A stretch of 64,000 nucleotides of DNA from Micavibrio sp. UBA2137 (lineage in GTDB: Bacteria > Pseudomonadota > Alphaproteobacteria > Micavibrionales > Micavibrionaceae): assembly GCA_002328415.1 (NCBI GenBank), contig DCXL01000004.1:186001-250000 (forward strand), written 5' to 3'. Below are positions 1 through 9,478 of this stretch, in pieces. Under the pieces are notes generated by a model. That model was given only the letters and a program-made list of their open reading frames with translations, was not told the origin of the DNA and searched no databases. The translations under genes and the position numbers were made by a program. Position 1 is the stretch's first letter; each line of letters starts with the position of its first letter.

Positions 1-88
1 ACATATTGTAGAGATGGTTGAAGAGAAGGCGCGCGAGATTGAGGCCAAAGAGGCTGTAGAAACTAACCAGACTAAAAAGGCCTCGTAA
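1..88 (+). CDS. 3' end of an unidentified CDS
   Basis: An open frame read from base 2 ends in TAA at 86-88, three bases before the prfA start. Only 28 C-terminal residues are visible; they are rich in Glu and Lys (for example EEKAREIEAKEA) and look like a soluble, helical or disordered tail. I do not recognise the protein. The tight spacing suggests co-transcription with prfA. The tail could equally be a variable extension of a well-known upstream enzyme. Confidence 0.55.
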   Translation, partial: HIVEMVEEKAREIEAKEAVETNQTKKAS

Positions 89-91
89 CCC

Positions 92-1159
92 ATGTCATTG
101 GATGAAAAGTTAACCACAATTATCTCTCGACACGAGGAACTGGCTGCTTTGATGGCGGGTGGTGACTTGAGTGGCGAAGAATTTACCAAATATTCTATGG
201 AATATGCTGAATTGGATGAGGTTGTTGGTGCAGCCAAGAAATTTAAGGATACAAAGGCCGAGCTTGAAGATTTAGAAGGGATGCTATCTGACCCAGAGAT
301 GAAAGATTTGGCTCAGGATGAAATGTATCGCTTGAAAGATGAAATTCCAAAGCTTGAAAACGCACTTAAGTTAGCACTTATTCCCAAAGATGCGGATGAT
401 ACAAAGAATATTATTCTTGAAATACGCGCAGGCACAGGCGGCGATGAGGCAGCACTTTTTGTAGGTGACTTGTTCTCAATGTATAAAGGCTTTGCGAGTA
501 GTCAGAATTGGCAAGTTGAAGTTATTGAGTATTCCGAAAGTGATGTCGGCGGCTTTAAAGAGATAATCGCTGGAATTCGCGGCAAAGATGTGTTTGGAAG
601 TTTAAAGTTTGAAAGTGGTGTACACCGCGTGCAACGTGTCCCCGAAACAGAATCTGGTGGACGTATTCACACGTCTGCTGCAACAGTTGCAGTACTGCCG
701 GAGGCCGAAGAGGCAGACATCAAAATTGACGAGAAAGATTTGCGTATTGATGTATATCGTGCCTCAGGATCAGGCGGGCAACACGTGAATAAAACAGAAT
801 CCGCTGTACGTATCACCCATATTCCTACGGGCACAGTTGTGGCTATTCAGGATGAGTCCTCTCAACATAAGAATAAAGCAAAAGCCATGAAAATCCTGCA
901 ATCGCGCATTTATGACGAGGAACGCCGCCGTTTGGCTGAGGAGCGTTCAGCAGACCGCAAGTCACAAGTTGGCTCGGGTGATAGGTCCGAGCGCATACGT
1001 ACCTATAATTACCCGCAGGGTCGTGTAACCGATCACAGAATTAACCTCACACTTTACAAGCTTGACGAAATATTGGCAGGAAGTGCGCTTATCGAGGTTA
1101 TTGAGCCCCTGCGTGCAGAGGATCAGGCTGCCTCTCTGGCTGAACTAGAAACGGCCTGA
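92..1159 (+). CDS. prfA: Peptide chain release factor 1
   Basis: RF1 recognises UAA and UAG in the ribosomal A site and triggers hydrolysis of peptidyl-tRNA. The 355-residue length is normal. The catalytic GGQ loop is at residues 228-230 in SGSGGQHVNKTESAVR, and the class-specific P-x-T anticodon tripeptide reads P184-E185-T186, which separates RF1 from RF2 (SPF). The N-terminal third is the usual charged helical domain. The ATG at 92 follows the previous stop by three bases. Its partner methyltransferase gene prmC, which methylates the GGQ glutamine, lies 22 bases downstream, so the two are probably one transcript. Confidence 0.97.
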   Translation: MSLDEKLTTIISRHEELAALMAGGDLSGEEFTKYSMEYAELDEVVGAAKKFKDTKAELEDLEGMLSDPEMKDLAQDEMYRLKDEIPKLENALKLALIPKDADDTKNIILEIRAGTGGDEAALFVGDLFSMYKGFASSQNWQVEVIEYSESDVGGFKEIIAGIRGKDVFGSLKFESGVHRVQRVPETESGGRIHTSAATVAVLPEAEEADIKIDEKDLRIDVYRASGSGGQHVNKTESAVRITHIPTGTVVAIQDESSQHKNKAKAMKILQSRIYDEERRRLAEERSADRKSQVGSGDRSERIRTYNYPQGRVTDHRINLTLYKLDEILAGSALIEVIEPLRAEDQAASLAELETA

Positions 1160-1181
1160 TTAATGCCATGCGTGGAATTTT

Positions 1182-2051
1182 ATGCTGTCCTTCCCATCAA
1201 ATCAGTTGAAAGATGTTTATCAAGTAAGCAAGGGCTTCCTTTTAGAGCATTGCATTGAAACAGCGGCTTTGGATGCGCGCCTTCTTATTCAGGAGGCATG
1301 CGGGCTGACAAAGGAAGATTTTATCCTTCAGTCAGAAAAGGAGCTCTTGAGCGGCGATATTGATAATTTATCTCTAAAATTACAGGAACGGGCAAGTGGT
1401 CGTCCCGTGTCCAAGATTTTAGGGCGCAAAGAATTTTACGGGTGTGAATTTTTTGTTAATGAAGATGTGCTCGACCCGAGGCCTGAAACAGAGCATCTCA
1501 TAGAGCGGGTGCTTGAGATCACGGATAAGGACCAAAGTTTCACATTTGTTGATTTGGGAACGGGAAGTGGTTGTATTGCCATTACGATTGCAAGTGAGCG
1601 CCCAAATGCGCGTGGCGTGGCTATCGATATTTCGAGTAAGGCACTCGCTGTGGCGCAAGAAAATGCGCATAAGTTCGGTATCACGGAAGATCGTTTATCA
1701 TTTAGAGAGGGATCTTGGTGTGAGCCTGTTACGGGCAAATACGACTTTATCCTGTCGAATCCGCCCTATATTGAATCGGACATGATAGAGAATCTCTCCA
1801 AGGATGTGCAGAATCACGATCCGATTCTGGCGTTAGATGGTGGTGAGTTAGGAATAAATCCCTATATAGAGATTTTGGATCACGGTTTTTCACATTTAAA
1901 TCCGCATGGTAGAATGGTTTTCGAAATCGGAAAAGGTCAAGAAAAGAGAATCGCGCGACTCGTTGAAGAGCGTCATGCGACTCTGGAAGCGCTTCTCCCA
2001 GACCTCGCAGGAATCCTACGTATTGTGGATATCTCCAATGGGGATAAATGA
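1182..2051 (+). CDS. prmC: Release factor glutamine N5-methyltransferase
   Basis: PrmC (HemK) uses S-adenosylmethionine to methylate the glutamine of the GGQ motif in RF1 and RF2. The 289-residue protein has a helical N-terminal substrate domain and a Rossmann methyltransferase domain: motif I FVDLGTGSGCIAI lies around residues 122-134 and the amide-methylating NPPY motif at residues 193-196. Family members are typically 270-290 residues. It follows prfA directly, the usual arrangement. The ATG at 1182 has only a weak purine-rich ribosome site. Confidence 0.96.
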   Translation: MLSFPSNQLKDVYQVSKGFLLEHCIETAALDARLLIQEACGLTKEDFILQSEKELLSGDIDNLSLKLQERASGRPVSKILGRKEFYGCEFFVNEDVLDPRPETEHLIERVLEITDKDQSFTFVDLGTGSGCIAITIASERPNARGVAIDISSKALAVAQENAHKFGITEDRLSFREGSWCEPVTGKYDFILSNPPYIESDMIENLSKDVQNHDPILALDGGELGINPYIEILDHGFSHLNPHGRMVFEIGKGQEKRIARLVEERHATLEALLPDLAGILRIVDISNGDK

Positions 2052-2288
2052 AAAAACTTTTGACAGAGTTGTTGCGTGAATTCCTCAATTCGTTTTATTG
2101 TCAAAATCATTCAGGAACATGTTTCCGCTTTTTAAAACGAGAACCACATATTTGCGACGCAAAGATAAAGTGTACGACTCGTTCAAAAAGAAGGTTTACA
2201 ACCGTACACCTGCTCGTGTATGGTATACGTACATGTTTGCCGAACGAAATTATCAACAGGTACGTTAAGTACAGTTATAGGGATGACA

Positions 2289-2639
2289 ATGAGACACGGA
2301 AGTTCAAGTAGACGCGGTCGCGGAAGAGGCGGAAATCGCAGTAATACACCTAACAAAAACAAGGTTTATGATAGTAGCGGCCCAGATGTGCGTATCCGTG
2401 GTACAGCCTATCAAATAGCTGAGAAATACGAAACATTGTCTCGTGATGCGATTGCCTCTGGGGATGTTATTTTGGCGCAAAGCTATCTTCAGCATGCAGA
2501 GCATTATCAGCGTATCATTTCGACCTGGAATGAAGCCAATGAAACTGTTCAGCAGAAGAACACACAGGAACGCACGCAGGCTAAAAATGGTAATCAATAC
2601 AATGATGCTAATGAAGAGCGTGAATTAGAGTCAGCTTAG
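2289..2639 (+). CDS. DUF4167 family protein
   Basis: A 116-residue protein with a basic Arg/Gly-rich N terminus (RRGRGRGGNR) followed by the family core GPDVRIRG, an IAEKYETLSRDA helix and SGDVILAQSYLQHAEHYQRII. DUF4167 proteins are typical of alphaproteobacteria and often sit between prmC and clpB; their function is unknown, and the basic N terminus suggests nucleic-acid binding (inference). I chose the ATG at 2289 because AGGG at 2279-2282 is well spaced and the resulting start MRHGSSSRRGR fits the family. The open frame continues upstream to 2220, but that extension has no family resemblance. A rho-independent terminator follows. Confidence 0.85.
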   Translation: MRHGSSSRRGRGRGGNRSNTPNKNKVYDSSGPDVRIRGTAYQIAEKYETLSRDAIASGDVILAQSYLQHAEHYQRIISTWNEANETVQQKNTQERTQAKNGNQYNDANEERELESA

Positions 2640-2667
2640 CCGTACGTTTGTTATAATTAGTTAATAT

Positions 2668-2709
2668 AAGCCTGCAAAGTTCTTTTGCGGGCTTTATTTT
2701 TGTTTTTTT
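2668..2709 (+). terminator. Rho-independent terminator after the DUF4167 gene
   Basis: The arms AAGCCTGCAAA and TTTTGCGGGCTT form a strong hairpin with one G-U pair and a short loop, followed by a T-rich run. It ends the prfA-prmC-DUF4167 transcript and insulates clpB. Confidence 0.85.
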
Positions 2710-2803
2710 GTGTTCTTTTATCATGTTGGGCTACACTTCGAGGTCTTATTCGTTATATAATTGTTATATTGACAAGAAATAAGTGTGATACGGGTGTTTT
2801 TTT

Positions 2804-5443
2804 ATGGACTTCGATAAGTTAACCGAAAAGGTGAAATCTTTTCTGCAACAGGCGCAAACGCTTGCAATGCGCTCTGGCCATCAGTCTTTGGAGCCTGAGC
2901 ATCTGCTGAAGGTCATGCTCGAAGATGATACGAACATAGTGCAGCGCCTTATCGAGGCGGCCAATGGTGACGCAACAAAGCTCAAACAAAGCGCTGAAGT
3001 TGCTCTTTCGAAGCTGCCGCAAGTCACAGGATCGGGTGCGGGGCAACTTCGTCTTTCAACCGATTTATCAAAGATTATAGATAACGCGTTGAATTTAAGT
3101 GAAAAAGCTGGGGATATATTCGTAACAGCAGAGCGCATTTTGCAGGCCATGTCGTTGGCTAAAGCAACTGATATTGAGGAATATTTGCGCAATGCGGGTG
3201 TTACACCGACAGGGCTTAACCAGGCCATTAATGCCATTCGTAAGGGGCGTACAGCAGATTCTGCCAATGCGGATGAGAATTTTGATGCGCTTAATAAATA
3301 TGCACGTGATTTAACCGAAGTGGCACGTTCAGGTAAACTTGACCCTGTCATAGGGCGTGAAGAGGAAATTCGCCGTACAATTCAAGTTCTCTCGCGTCGC
3401 ACAAAAAATAATCCAGTTTTGATTGGGGAACCTGGTGTTGGTAAAACAGCCATTATTGAAGGCTTGGCGCAACGTATTGTGAAGGGCGATGTGCCTGAAA
3501 GTCTTAAAAACCAAAGGTTGATGGCGCTTGATTTGGGGGCTTTGCTAGCTGGTGCAAAGTTCCGTGGGGAATTTGAGGAGCGTCTTAAGGCTGTTTTGGA
3601 CGAAATTACCGCCGCTGAGGGTGAGATTATCCTGTTTCTGGATGAATTACACACGCTTGTAGGCGCGGGTAAGACTGATGGGGCGCTTGATGCCAGCAAT
3701 ATGTTGAAGCCTGCGCTTGCGCGTGGTGATTTGCACATGGTAGGCGCCACTACGCTTGATGAATATCGCAAATATATTGAGAAAGATGCCGCGCTTGCGC
3801 GTCGTTTCCAGTCTGTTTTTGTTGGTGAACCTACTGTTGCTGATACAATTTCAATTCTGCGTGGATTAAAAGAGAAATATGAGCTGCATCACGGTGTACG
3901 TATCACAGATTCAGCCATTGTCGCCGCGGCGACCTTTTCAAACCGCTATATCACTGACAGGTTTTTACCTGATAAGGCAATTGACCTTGTCGATGAAGCG
4001 GCCTCAAGACTGCGCATGCAGGCCGATAGTAAGCCAGAGGAAATTGATGAACTAGATCGCCGCATCGTACAGCTTAAAATTGAGCGTGAGGCCCTTAAAA
4101 AGGAAAGTGACAAGGCATCCAAAGACAGATTAGTTGCCCTTGAAGATGAACTGAAAGACTTAGAAGAAAAATCCGCAGAGTTGACTGAAAAATGGCAGGG
4201 CGAAAAAGAAAAACTCAATGCGGGTCAAAAGCTGACCGAAGAGCTAGACAGTGCGCGTATTGCACTTGAGCAGGCTGAGCGTGAAGGTGATTGGGCCAAG
4301 GCAGGTGAGTTGAAATATGCAACAATCCCCCAACTGGAAGAAAAGTTGGCCGAGGAAGCTAATGGTGCAGCCGTTGAAGGGCATTTGATTAATGAGGAAG
4401 TCACAGAAGACGATATAGCAAGCATTGTAAGCCGTTGGACAGGTATCCCCGTTGATAAGATGTTAGAAGGCGAGCGTGAGAAATTACTTCAGATGGAAGC
4501 AAATCTGAAACGTCGTGTTGTTGGGCAGGACGAGGCCGTTAAGGCCGTTTCACAGGCCATACGCCGTTCACGTGCGGGTTTGCAAAATCCAAATCGTCCC
4601 TTGGGTTCGTTCTTATTCCTTGGCCCAACTGGGGTTGGAAAGACAGAATTAACGAAGGCCTTGGCTGAGTTTCTTTTTGATGATGATAGCGCCATGGTGC
4701 GTTTGGATATGTCCGAATATATGGAGAAGCATTCTGTTGCTCGTATGATTGGTGCGCCTCCTGGATATGTTGGCTATGAAGAGGGCGGCGCCTTAACCGA
4801 GGCCGTGCGCAGACGTCCCTATCAGGTTGTCTTGTTCGACGAAATAGAAAAGGCACATCCGGATGTGTTCAATATCTTGCTGCAGGTGCTTGATGATGGG
4901 CGCTTGACCGATGGGCAAGGGCGCACAATTGATTTTTCAAATACAATTCTCATTATGACCTCTAATCTTGGGTCGAATTTTCTTGTCGAACAGAAAGAGG
5001 GTGAGGGTGTTGACGCCGTGCGAGAGGATGTGATGAATGTTGTGCGTAGTCATTTCCGCCCAGAATTCTTAAACAGACTAGATGAGATCCTTCTCTTTGC
5101 ACGTTTGGGACGCGCGCAAATGAAGGGAATTGTTGATATTCAATTGCGTGGCTTACAGAAATTGCTAGCAGACCGTTCTATTAAACTTGATGTTGATGAT
5201 GCGGCGAAGGCATGGATTGCCAATGATGGATATAACCCAGCTTATGGCGCACGACCGCTGAAACGCACCATTCAAACACATCTCCAAAACAAACTTGCTG
5301 AGCTTATCTTAAGCGGTGACATTCCTGACCATTCCAAGGTGACGGCCACTGTGAAGGATGAGCAGATCAAGTTTAAAATCGATAAATCTGAGGCCGAAAA
5401 CGCCGCAAAAAAATCAGCGAAGAAAGACCGTTCCGTTGCCTAA
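2804..5443 (+). CDS. clpB: ATP-dependent disaggregase ClpB
   Basis: ClpB is the Hsp100 hexamer that threads aggregated proteins through its pore together with DnaK. The 879-residue protein has the full layout: Clp N repeats (1-145), AAA-1 with Walker A GEPGVGKT at 208-215 and Walker B FLDELHTL near 276-283, the coiled-coil middle domain (about 400-530, e.g. long Glu/Lys/Leu helices), and AAA-2 with Walker A GPTGVGKT at 607-614, then a C-terminal D2-small domain. The middle domain distinguishes it from ClpA and ClpC. I see no CIRCE element and no convincing heat-shock promoter upstream. The 3' end overlaps the next gene by 8 bases. Confidence 0.97.
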   Translation: MDFDKLTEKVKSFLQQAQTLAMRSGHQSLEPEHLLKVMLEDDTNIVQRLIEAANGDATKLKQSAEVALSKLPQVTGSGAGQLRLSTDLSKIIDNALNLSEKAGDIFVTAERILQAMSLAKATDIEEYLRNAGVTPTGLNQAINAIRKGRTADSANADENFDALNKYARDLTEVARSGKLDPVIGREEEIRRTIQVLSRRTKNNPVLIGEPGVGKTAIIEGLAQRIVKGDVPESLKNQRLMALDLGALLAGAKFRGEFEERLKAVLDEITAAEGEIILFLDELHTLVGAGKTDGALDASNMLKPALARGDLHMVGATTLDEYRKYIEKDAALARRFQSVFVGEPTVADTISILRGLKEKYELHHGVRITDSAIVAAATFSNRYITDRFLPDKAIDLVDEAASRLRMQADSKPEEIDELDRRIVQLKIEREALKKESDKASKDRLVALEDELKDLEEKSAELTEKWQGEKEKLNAGQKLTEELDSARIALEQAEREGDWAKAGELKYATIPQLEEKLAEEANGAAVEGHLINEEVTEDDIASIVSRWTGIPVDKMLEGEREKLLQMEANLKRRVVGQDEAVKAVSQAIRRSRAGLQNPNRPLGSFLFLGPTGVGKTELTKALAEFLFDDDSAMVRLDMSEYMEKHSVARMIGAPPGYVGYEEGGALTEAVRRRPYQVVLFDEIEKAHPDVFNILLQVLDDGRLTDGQGRTIDFSNTILIMTSNLGSNFLVEQKEGEGVDAVREDVMNVVRSHFRPEFLNRLDEILLFARLGRAQMKGIVDIQLRGLQKLLADRSIKLDVDDAAKAWIANDGYNPAYGARPLKRTIQTHLQNKLAELILSGDIPDHSKVTATVKDEQIKFKIDKSEAENAAKKSAKKDRSVA

Positions 5444-6806
5444 AACTTATTTTTTTTGTGGGATCGGCGGAAGCGGGATGATGCCACTTGCGTGTATTTT
5501 ACATGCACAAGGACACAGGGTTTTCGGCTCTGACCGCTCGCGTGACCAAGGTAATACGCCTGATAAATTCGCAGCTCTTGAAAATCTTGGGCTAAAGCTT
5601 TTTCCACAAGACGGTAGTGGGGTGAACGCTGATATTGATGTGTTTGTGACGTCAACCGCTGTCGAAAGCACAATCCCAGATGTTGGCGCGGCAATGGAAA
5701 AGGATATAAAGATTCAAAGTCGCGCGGAATGTTTGGCTGGATTATTTCATGAAAGCAAAATGCCGATAGGTATTGCAGGCACGTCAGGAAAAACAACAGT
5801 CACAGGCATGGCTGCGACCATGTTTTATGAACTGGGGCTTGATCCCACAGTCATGAATGGTGGGCAGGTGAAAAATCTGCAAACTGATATGTCAGCCGCC
5901 GGAGGTAATTTCCTGATTGGCAAGGGGGATGCCTTTATTTCAGAAATGGACGAAAGTGATGGCTCAATTGATTTGTTTACGCCAGCCATTGCGCTTATTA
6001 ATAACATTACCTTTGACCATAAGCCGCTAGATGTTTTGCAAGACCATTTTCAGGGCTTCGTGAACCGTGCAACGCGCGCTTCTATTATTAATTTGGATGA
6101 TGCCAATGCAGCGAATCTAGTGTTCCCTAAAAACACACTAACCTATGCAATTAATGATGAAAATGCTGATATGGTTGCAACGAATATCGCCTTTTCAGAT
6201 AACGGGTCGTCTTTTGAGGTTATGGGGCAAACTGTCACCTTAAATGTCCCTGGTGCGCATAATGTATCTAATGCGCTTGCTGTGCTCTGCATTGCAAAGG
6301 TCCTTGATTTAGCTTTTGAGATGGCTTGTCAGTCACTTTCAAAATTTGATGGGATTAAACGTCGTATGGAAACAGTAGGCGTTAAAAATGGCGTGACCGT
6401 TATTGATGATTTTGGGCATAACCCTGATAAGATTGCGGCAGGGCTTAAAACGGCGAAACAAAATGGCGCAAGAGTGATTGTCATGTTTCAGGCGCATGGG
6501 TTTGCGCCCTTAAGGCTCATGGGCGATGAAATTGTTTCAAGCTTTAAGGAGAGTTTTGAAAAAGGCGATATGTTGCTTATGCCTGAAGTTTATTATGCGG
6601 GCGGAACTGTTGACCGCTCTGTGATGGCCAAGGATATAATTGAACGCGCGCAAAAGGCAGACATTGAGGCACATTGGTTTAAAAATCGCTCTGATATAAA
6701 GGCTTTTATTCAGGATAATGCACGTAAGGGCGATAAAGTCCTGATCATGGGCGCGCGTGATGATACCCTCTCTGAATTTGCGCAAGAAGTTCTTGGGGCG
6801 CTTTAA
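5436..6806 (+). CDS. Mur ligase family protein (MurC/Mpl-like)
   Basis: An ATP-dependent amino-acid or peptide ligase of the muramyl ligase superfamily, 456 residues. It opens with a nucleotide-binding FFCGIGGSGMMPLA and FGSDRS segment typical of MurC and Mpl, then the P-loop GTSGKTTVTG, the central DESDGS and NNITFDHK motifs, and a C-terminal domain. Length is close to E. coli Mpl (457). It lies outside a division/cell-wall cluster, which favours a recycling (Mpl-like) or specialised role over MurC itself, but substrate cannot be told from sequence. I chose the TTG at 5436, which overlaps clpB by 8 bases, because family proteins start right before the GIGG loop; the frame is open upstream inside clpB. 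Confidence 0.85.
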   Translation: MPKTYFFCGIGGSGMMPLACILHAQGHRVFGSDRSRDQGNTPDKFAALENLGLKLFPQDGSGVNADIDVFVTSTAVESTIPDVGAAMEKDIKIQSRAECLAGLFHESKMPIGIAGTSGKTTVTGMAATMFYELGLDPTVMNGGQVKNLQTDMSAAGGNFLIGKGDAFISEMDESDGSIDLFTPAIALINNITFDHKPLDVLQDHFQGFVNRATRASIINLDDANAANLVFPKNTLTYAINDENADMVATNIAFSDNGSSFEVMGQTVTLNVPGAHNVSNALAVLCIAKVLDLAFEMACQSLSKFDGIKRRMETVGVKNGVTVIDDFGHNPDKIAAGLKTAKQNGARVIVMFQAHGFAPLRLMGDEIVSSFKESFEKGDMLLMPEVYYAGGTVDRSVMAKDIIERAQKADIEAHWFKNRSDIKAFIQDNARKGDKVLIMGARDDTLSEFAQEVLGAL

Positions 6807-6808
6807 AC

Positions 6809-8224
6809 TTACTTTCCGTAACGATTTAAAAGATAGCCAGCAATTGTGAATAGACCCGTTTCCGAACCACCTGCAGGGCGACCAGGTTTTCCAGATTGTT
6901 CCCATGCAAACATATCAAAATGCATCCACGGTGTTTCATCATCAACAAAGCTTTGCAAGAAAAGGGCACTGTAAATTAAGTCACCCGGGCGCCCAACGCT
7001 GTTGTGAATGTCAGCATTCGGACTTTCAATAAGCGCCTTATACGGTGCGTAAAGCGGCATCTGCCAGACAGGATCGCCAACTTCAAAAGAATAATCTTGT
7101 AAAGATTTAGCCTCCTTATCATCAGTTGCGAAGAAGGCAGGAATAGATTGGCCAAGAGCCGCACGTGCCGAACCTGTAAGCGTTGCAAAATCCATAACCA
7201 ATTCAGGCTTACGCTCGCACGCAAATGCCAGCGCATCAGCCAGTATCAGGCGGCCTTCAGCATCCGTATTCGTGTTCTCAACGGTTAAGCCCTTGCGGCT
7301 CTTAACGATATCACTTGGACGGAAGGCGTTTCCGCTAATGGCATTTTCAACCGTTGGAATAAGAAGCTGGAGTGAGACAGGCAGTTTAAGTGCCATCACG
7401 ATGTAGGCAATGGCAAGCGCATGGGCTGAGCCTGCCATATCCTTTTTCATGAGCGCCATTGATCCACCGGGTTTGATATTCAAGCCCCCTGAATCAAAGG
7501 TGACGCCCTTACCAACAAGTGTAACTTTAGGGTGCGATTTCTTGCCCCACGTAACCTCGATAAAGCGTGGTGGTATATCTGCGGCCTTCCCAACCATATG
7601 TACAAGAGGGAAGTCTTTCTCTAACTTTTTACCCTTCGTGACAGTCATTTTCGCACCAAAACCTTTAATTGTCTGTGCGACTGTCTTTTCAACGGCTTCT
7701 GGTGTCATGTCATTGGCAGGAATATTAACCATGTCGCGTAACAGGGAGGCACTTTCGTAAAGGGTTCTTGCCTTTTCATGAGTCTTGGCATCCGAAACGA
7801 CAAGTTTGGGACATGTTGGTGCTGTTCGTTTTTTATAAGTGTCAAACACATATTGTGACAATGCCCAAGAGAGCGCCATGCGTTCCATAACATCATCGTT
7901 AAAGCCTTTAAGCTCGGGTGTTAATTTGAGCGCGCCGATTGTCTTGTCATCCAAATGCTTTGCAAGTTCACTTGGAATATGCGAGAGCGCATAGGCATCC
8001 ACATCATGTGCAATACAAGCATAAATTTTTTCGACTGTTCCTTTCTTATCGCGAATAATCCCGACATCGCCGGGTTTTCCTGTAAAACCATGCGCATTCA
8101 AATCTTTTAAATCAGCCTTTGGCAATTTATCGCATTGTTTAGAAGTGGCGATAATAAACGGACAAGAGTCCTTAGCAGATTTTACAAAAGGGATGGATGT
8201 TGGAATTTTAGGAAGCGCAGTCAT
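6809..8224 (-). CDS. Leucyl aminopeptidase family protein (M17)
   Basis: A cytosolic two-metal aminopeptidase of family M17 that removes N-terminal residues from peptides. The signature NTDAEGRL is at residues 319-326, and GKGVTFDSGGLNIKP carries the upstream metal-binding Lys and Asp and the catalytic-site region. The length of 471 residues fits the PepA/PepB group; the N-terminal domain is shorter than in E. coli PepA and more like PepB. It converges on the Mur ligase gene with a 2-base gap. Exact specificity is not determined by the sequence. Confidence 0.93.
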   Translation of the reverse strand: MTALPKIPTSIPFVKSAKDSCPFIIATSKQCDKLPKADLKDLNAHGFTGKPGDVGIIRDKKGTVEKIYACIAHDVDAYALSHIPSELAKHLDDKTIGALKLTPELKGFNDDVMERMALSWALSQYVFDTYKKRTAPTCPKLVVSDAKTHEKARTLYESASLLRDMVNIPANDMTPEAVEKTVAQTIKGFGAKMTVTKGKKLEKDFPLVHMVGKAADIPPRFIEVTWGKKSHPKVTLVGKGVTFDSGGLNIKPGGSMALMKKDMAGSAHALAIAYIVMALKLPVSLQLLIPTVENAISGNAFRPSDIVKSRKGLTVENTNTDAEGRLILADALAFACERKPELVMDFATLTGSARAALGQSIPAFFATDDKEAKSLQDYSFEVGDPVWQMPLYAPYKALIESPNADIHNSVGRPGDLIYSALFLQSFVDDETPWMHFDMFAWEQSGKPGRPAGGSETGLFTIAGYLLNRYGK

Positions 8225-8308
8225 GTTGTAGCCTTAAAGTTTTATACGTTTATAAAACCAAGATAGGGTGTGTCTTCGAGTCGGAAAAGGGAAAACAGCT
8301 AAAAAGAT

Positions 8309-9118
8309 CTAGTGATAGGCAAATTGTGGGAAAGGAACGTAGTTTTTGCCATTAAATTCAGGCAATGTGCCAGGCTCTTGTGACAATCTGTCAGCAATAA
8401 CAAAACGAATAAGTGGATTAAAGCCCATCCCTGTGTGGCTTGACCATAAAACACCTATATTTTCTTTTAAGGCATGGTCGCCCTCAAATTGCGAGAGTTC
8501 CGAATTAACCACTCCATCAAAAAGGGAGTAAATGCTTGTCACAGGTGTATCTGGCAGACCTGTTTCAATCACATCTGACATGGCCTCCATGAAATCTGTC
8601 ACATCGGGATGTTCCTTATCATTCATCATGTCGAATCCAACGCTTGCAATCGGATTGATGCCATCATCACCATCAGCAATTAAACGCTCGTTAATTGGGC
8701 TTCCCAATGTAATCACACGTCCAACCAAACCTGTATCTTTAAGACTGCTTGCTAGACCAAGCGCATAAGTACCCCCAAGGCTTTGGCCGACAATATCAAC
8801 GGGCCTGTCATCATGGCGGTGGGAAATGTCTCTAACACGCTCCATAACATTTACAAGAGGCACACTTTGTGGTCCCCAGTTAAAGCCGTTATTCCAGCCA
8901 TAGGCATTGTAGCCAATTTGCTCAAGGTAGTTTCTAAGATCTTTCATGGAAGCGTCAGGCGTTATAAAACCTGGAATACAAAGAACGGGGCCTCCATCAC
9001 CATGGGGCACGTCTAATGCCTGTTGCATGAAAATGCGCGATAGTCCGATTGAACGTAGTGTACGGGCCGTCTCCAGAGAAAAATTTGTCACAGGGTTTAT
9101 ATAAGGATTTGGGATCAT
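8309..9118 (-). CDS. Alpha/beta hydrolase, lipase-like
   Basis: A 269-residue alpha/beta hydrolase. The nucleophile elbow GQSLGG places the catalytic serine at residue 113, and VLCIPGFITPDASM near residue 45 matches the oxyanion-hole segment of lipase-like hydrolases. The stretch LGLASSLKD...ITLGSPINER is also typical of triacylglycerol lipase and PHA-type esterase families. There is no signal peptide, so it is probably cytosolic. The substrate is unknown. It is 84 bases downstream of the aminopeptidase gene's start on the same strand, possibly with its own promoter in the divergent 9119-9244 region. Confidence 0.8.
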   Translation of the reverse strand: MIPNPYINPVTNFSLETARTLRSIGLSRIFMQQALDVPHGDGGPVLCIPGFITPDASMKDLRNYLEQIGYNAYGWNNGFNWGPQSVPLVNVMERVRDISHRHDDRPVDIVGQSLGGTYALGLASSLKDTGLVGRVITLGSPINERLIADGDDGINPIASVGFDMMNDKEHPDVTDFMEAMSDVIETGLPDTPVTSIYSLFDGVVNSELSQFEGDHALKENIGVLWSSHTGMGFNPLIRFVIADRLSQEPGTLPEFNGKNYVPFPQFAYH

Positions 9119-9244
9119 AAGAAGATAATAATATTAATTTCTCCTTATTTGCGACCCACTTTTGTGCGTTATACACAGAATTCACATAATAAATGTAAGT
9201 GTCTTTAATCTTGAAAAAAGTTTCAAACACACAGATAAGAAAGC

Positions 9245-9478
9245 ATGGATACAAAAAGATTAGATGATCTGGAAGAGGTCATTGCGCATCAGGATAAGCA
9301 AATTCAGGATTTGAGCGATATGATTATCGCGCAAAACAAGGATATTGAGCGTTTGCAACGGGAGATTGTTAAGCTCGGTGGAAAGATTAAGGAGCTAGAA
9401 CAAGTCAGTCAAAAGGATGACGGTGAGGGGCTATCACTACTTGAGCAGGCTTTACGCGACAAACCGCCACATTACTGA
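9245..9478 (+). CDS. slyX: SlyX family protein
   Basis: A 77-residue coiled-coil protein. The sequence is an almost unbroken heptad pattern (LEEVIAHQDKQIQDLSDMI...IVKLGGKIKELE) and ends in KPPHY, the family's characteristic tail. SlyX has no established biochemical role. The gene is divergent from the hydrolase gene, and its 3' end overlaps the convergent GIY-YIG gene by 7 bases. Confidence 0.9.
   Translation: MDTKRLDDLEEVIAHQDKQIQDLSDMIIAQNKDIERLQREIVKLGGKIKELEQVSQKDDGEGLSLLEQALRDKPPHY

Noticed and set aside
2048..2311. An 87-codon open frame overlapping the prmC stop
   Set aside because: It has no ribosome site, a composition typical of noncoding sequence, and overlaps the true start region of the DUF4167 gene.
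5358..5435. Upstream start of the Mur ligase inside clpB
   Set aside because: The extra 26 residues are clpB sequence read in another frame, whereas Mur ligases begin close to the GIGG loop.
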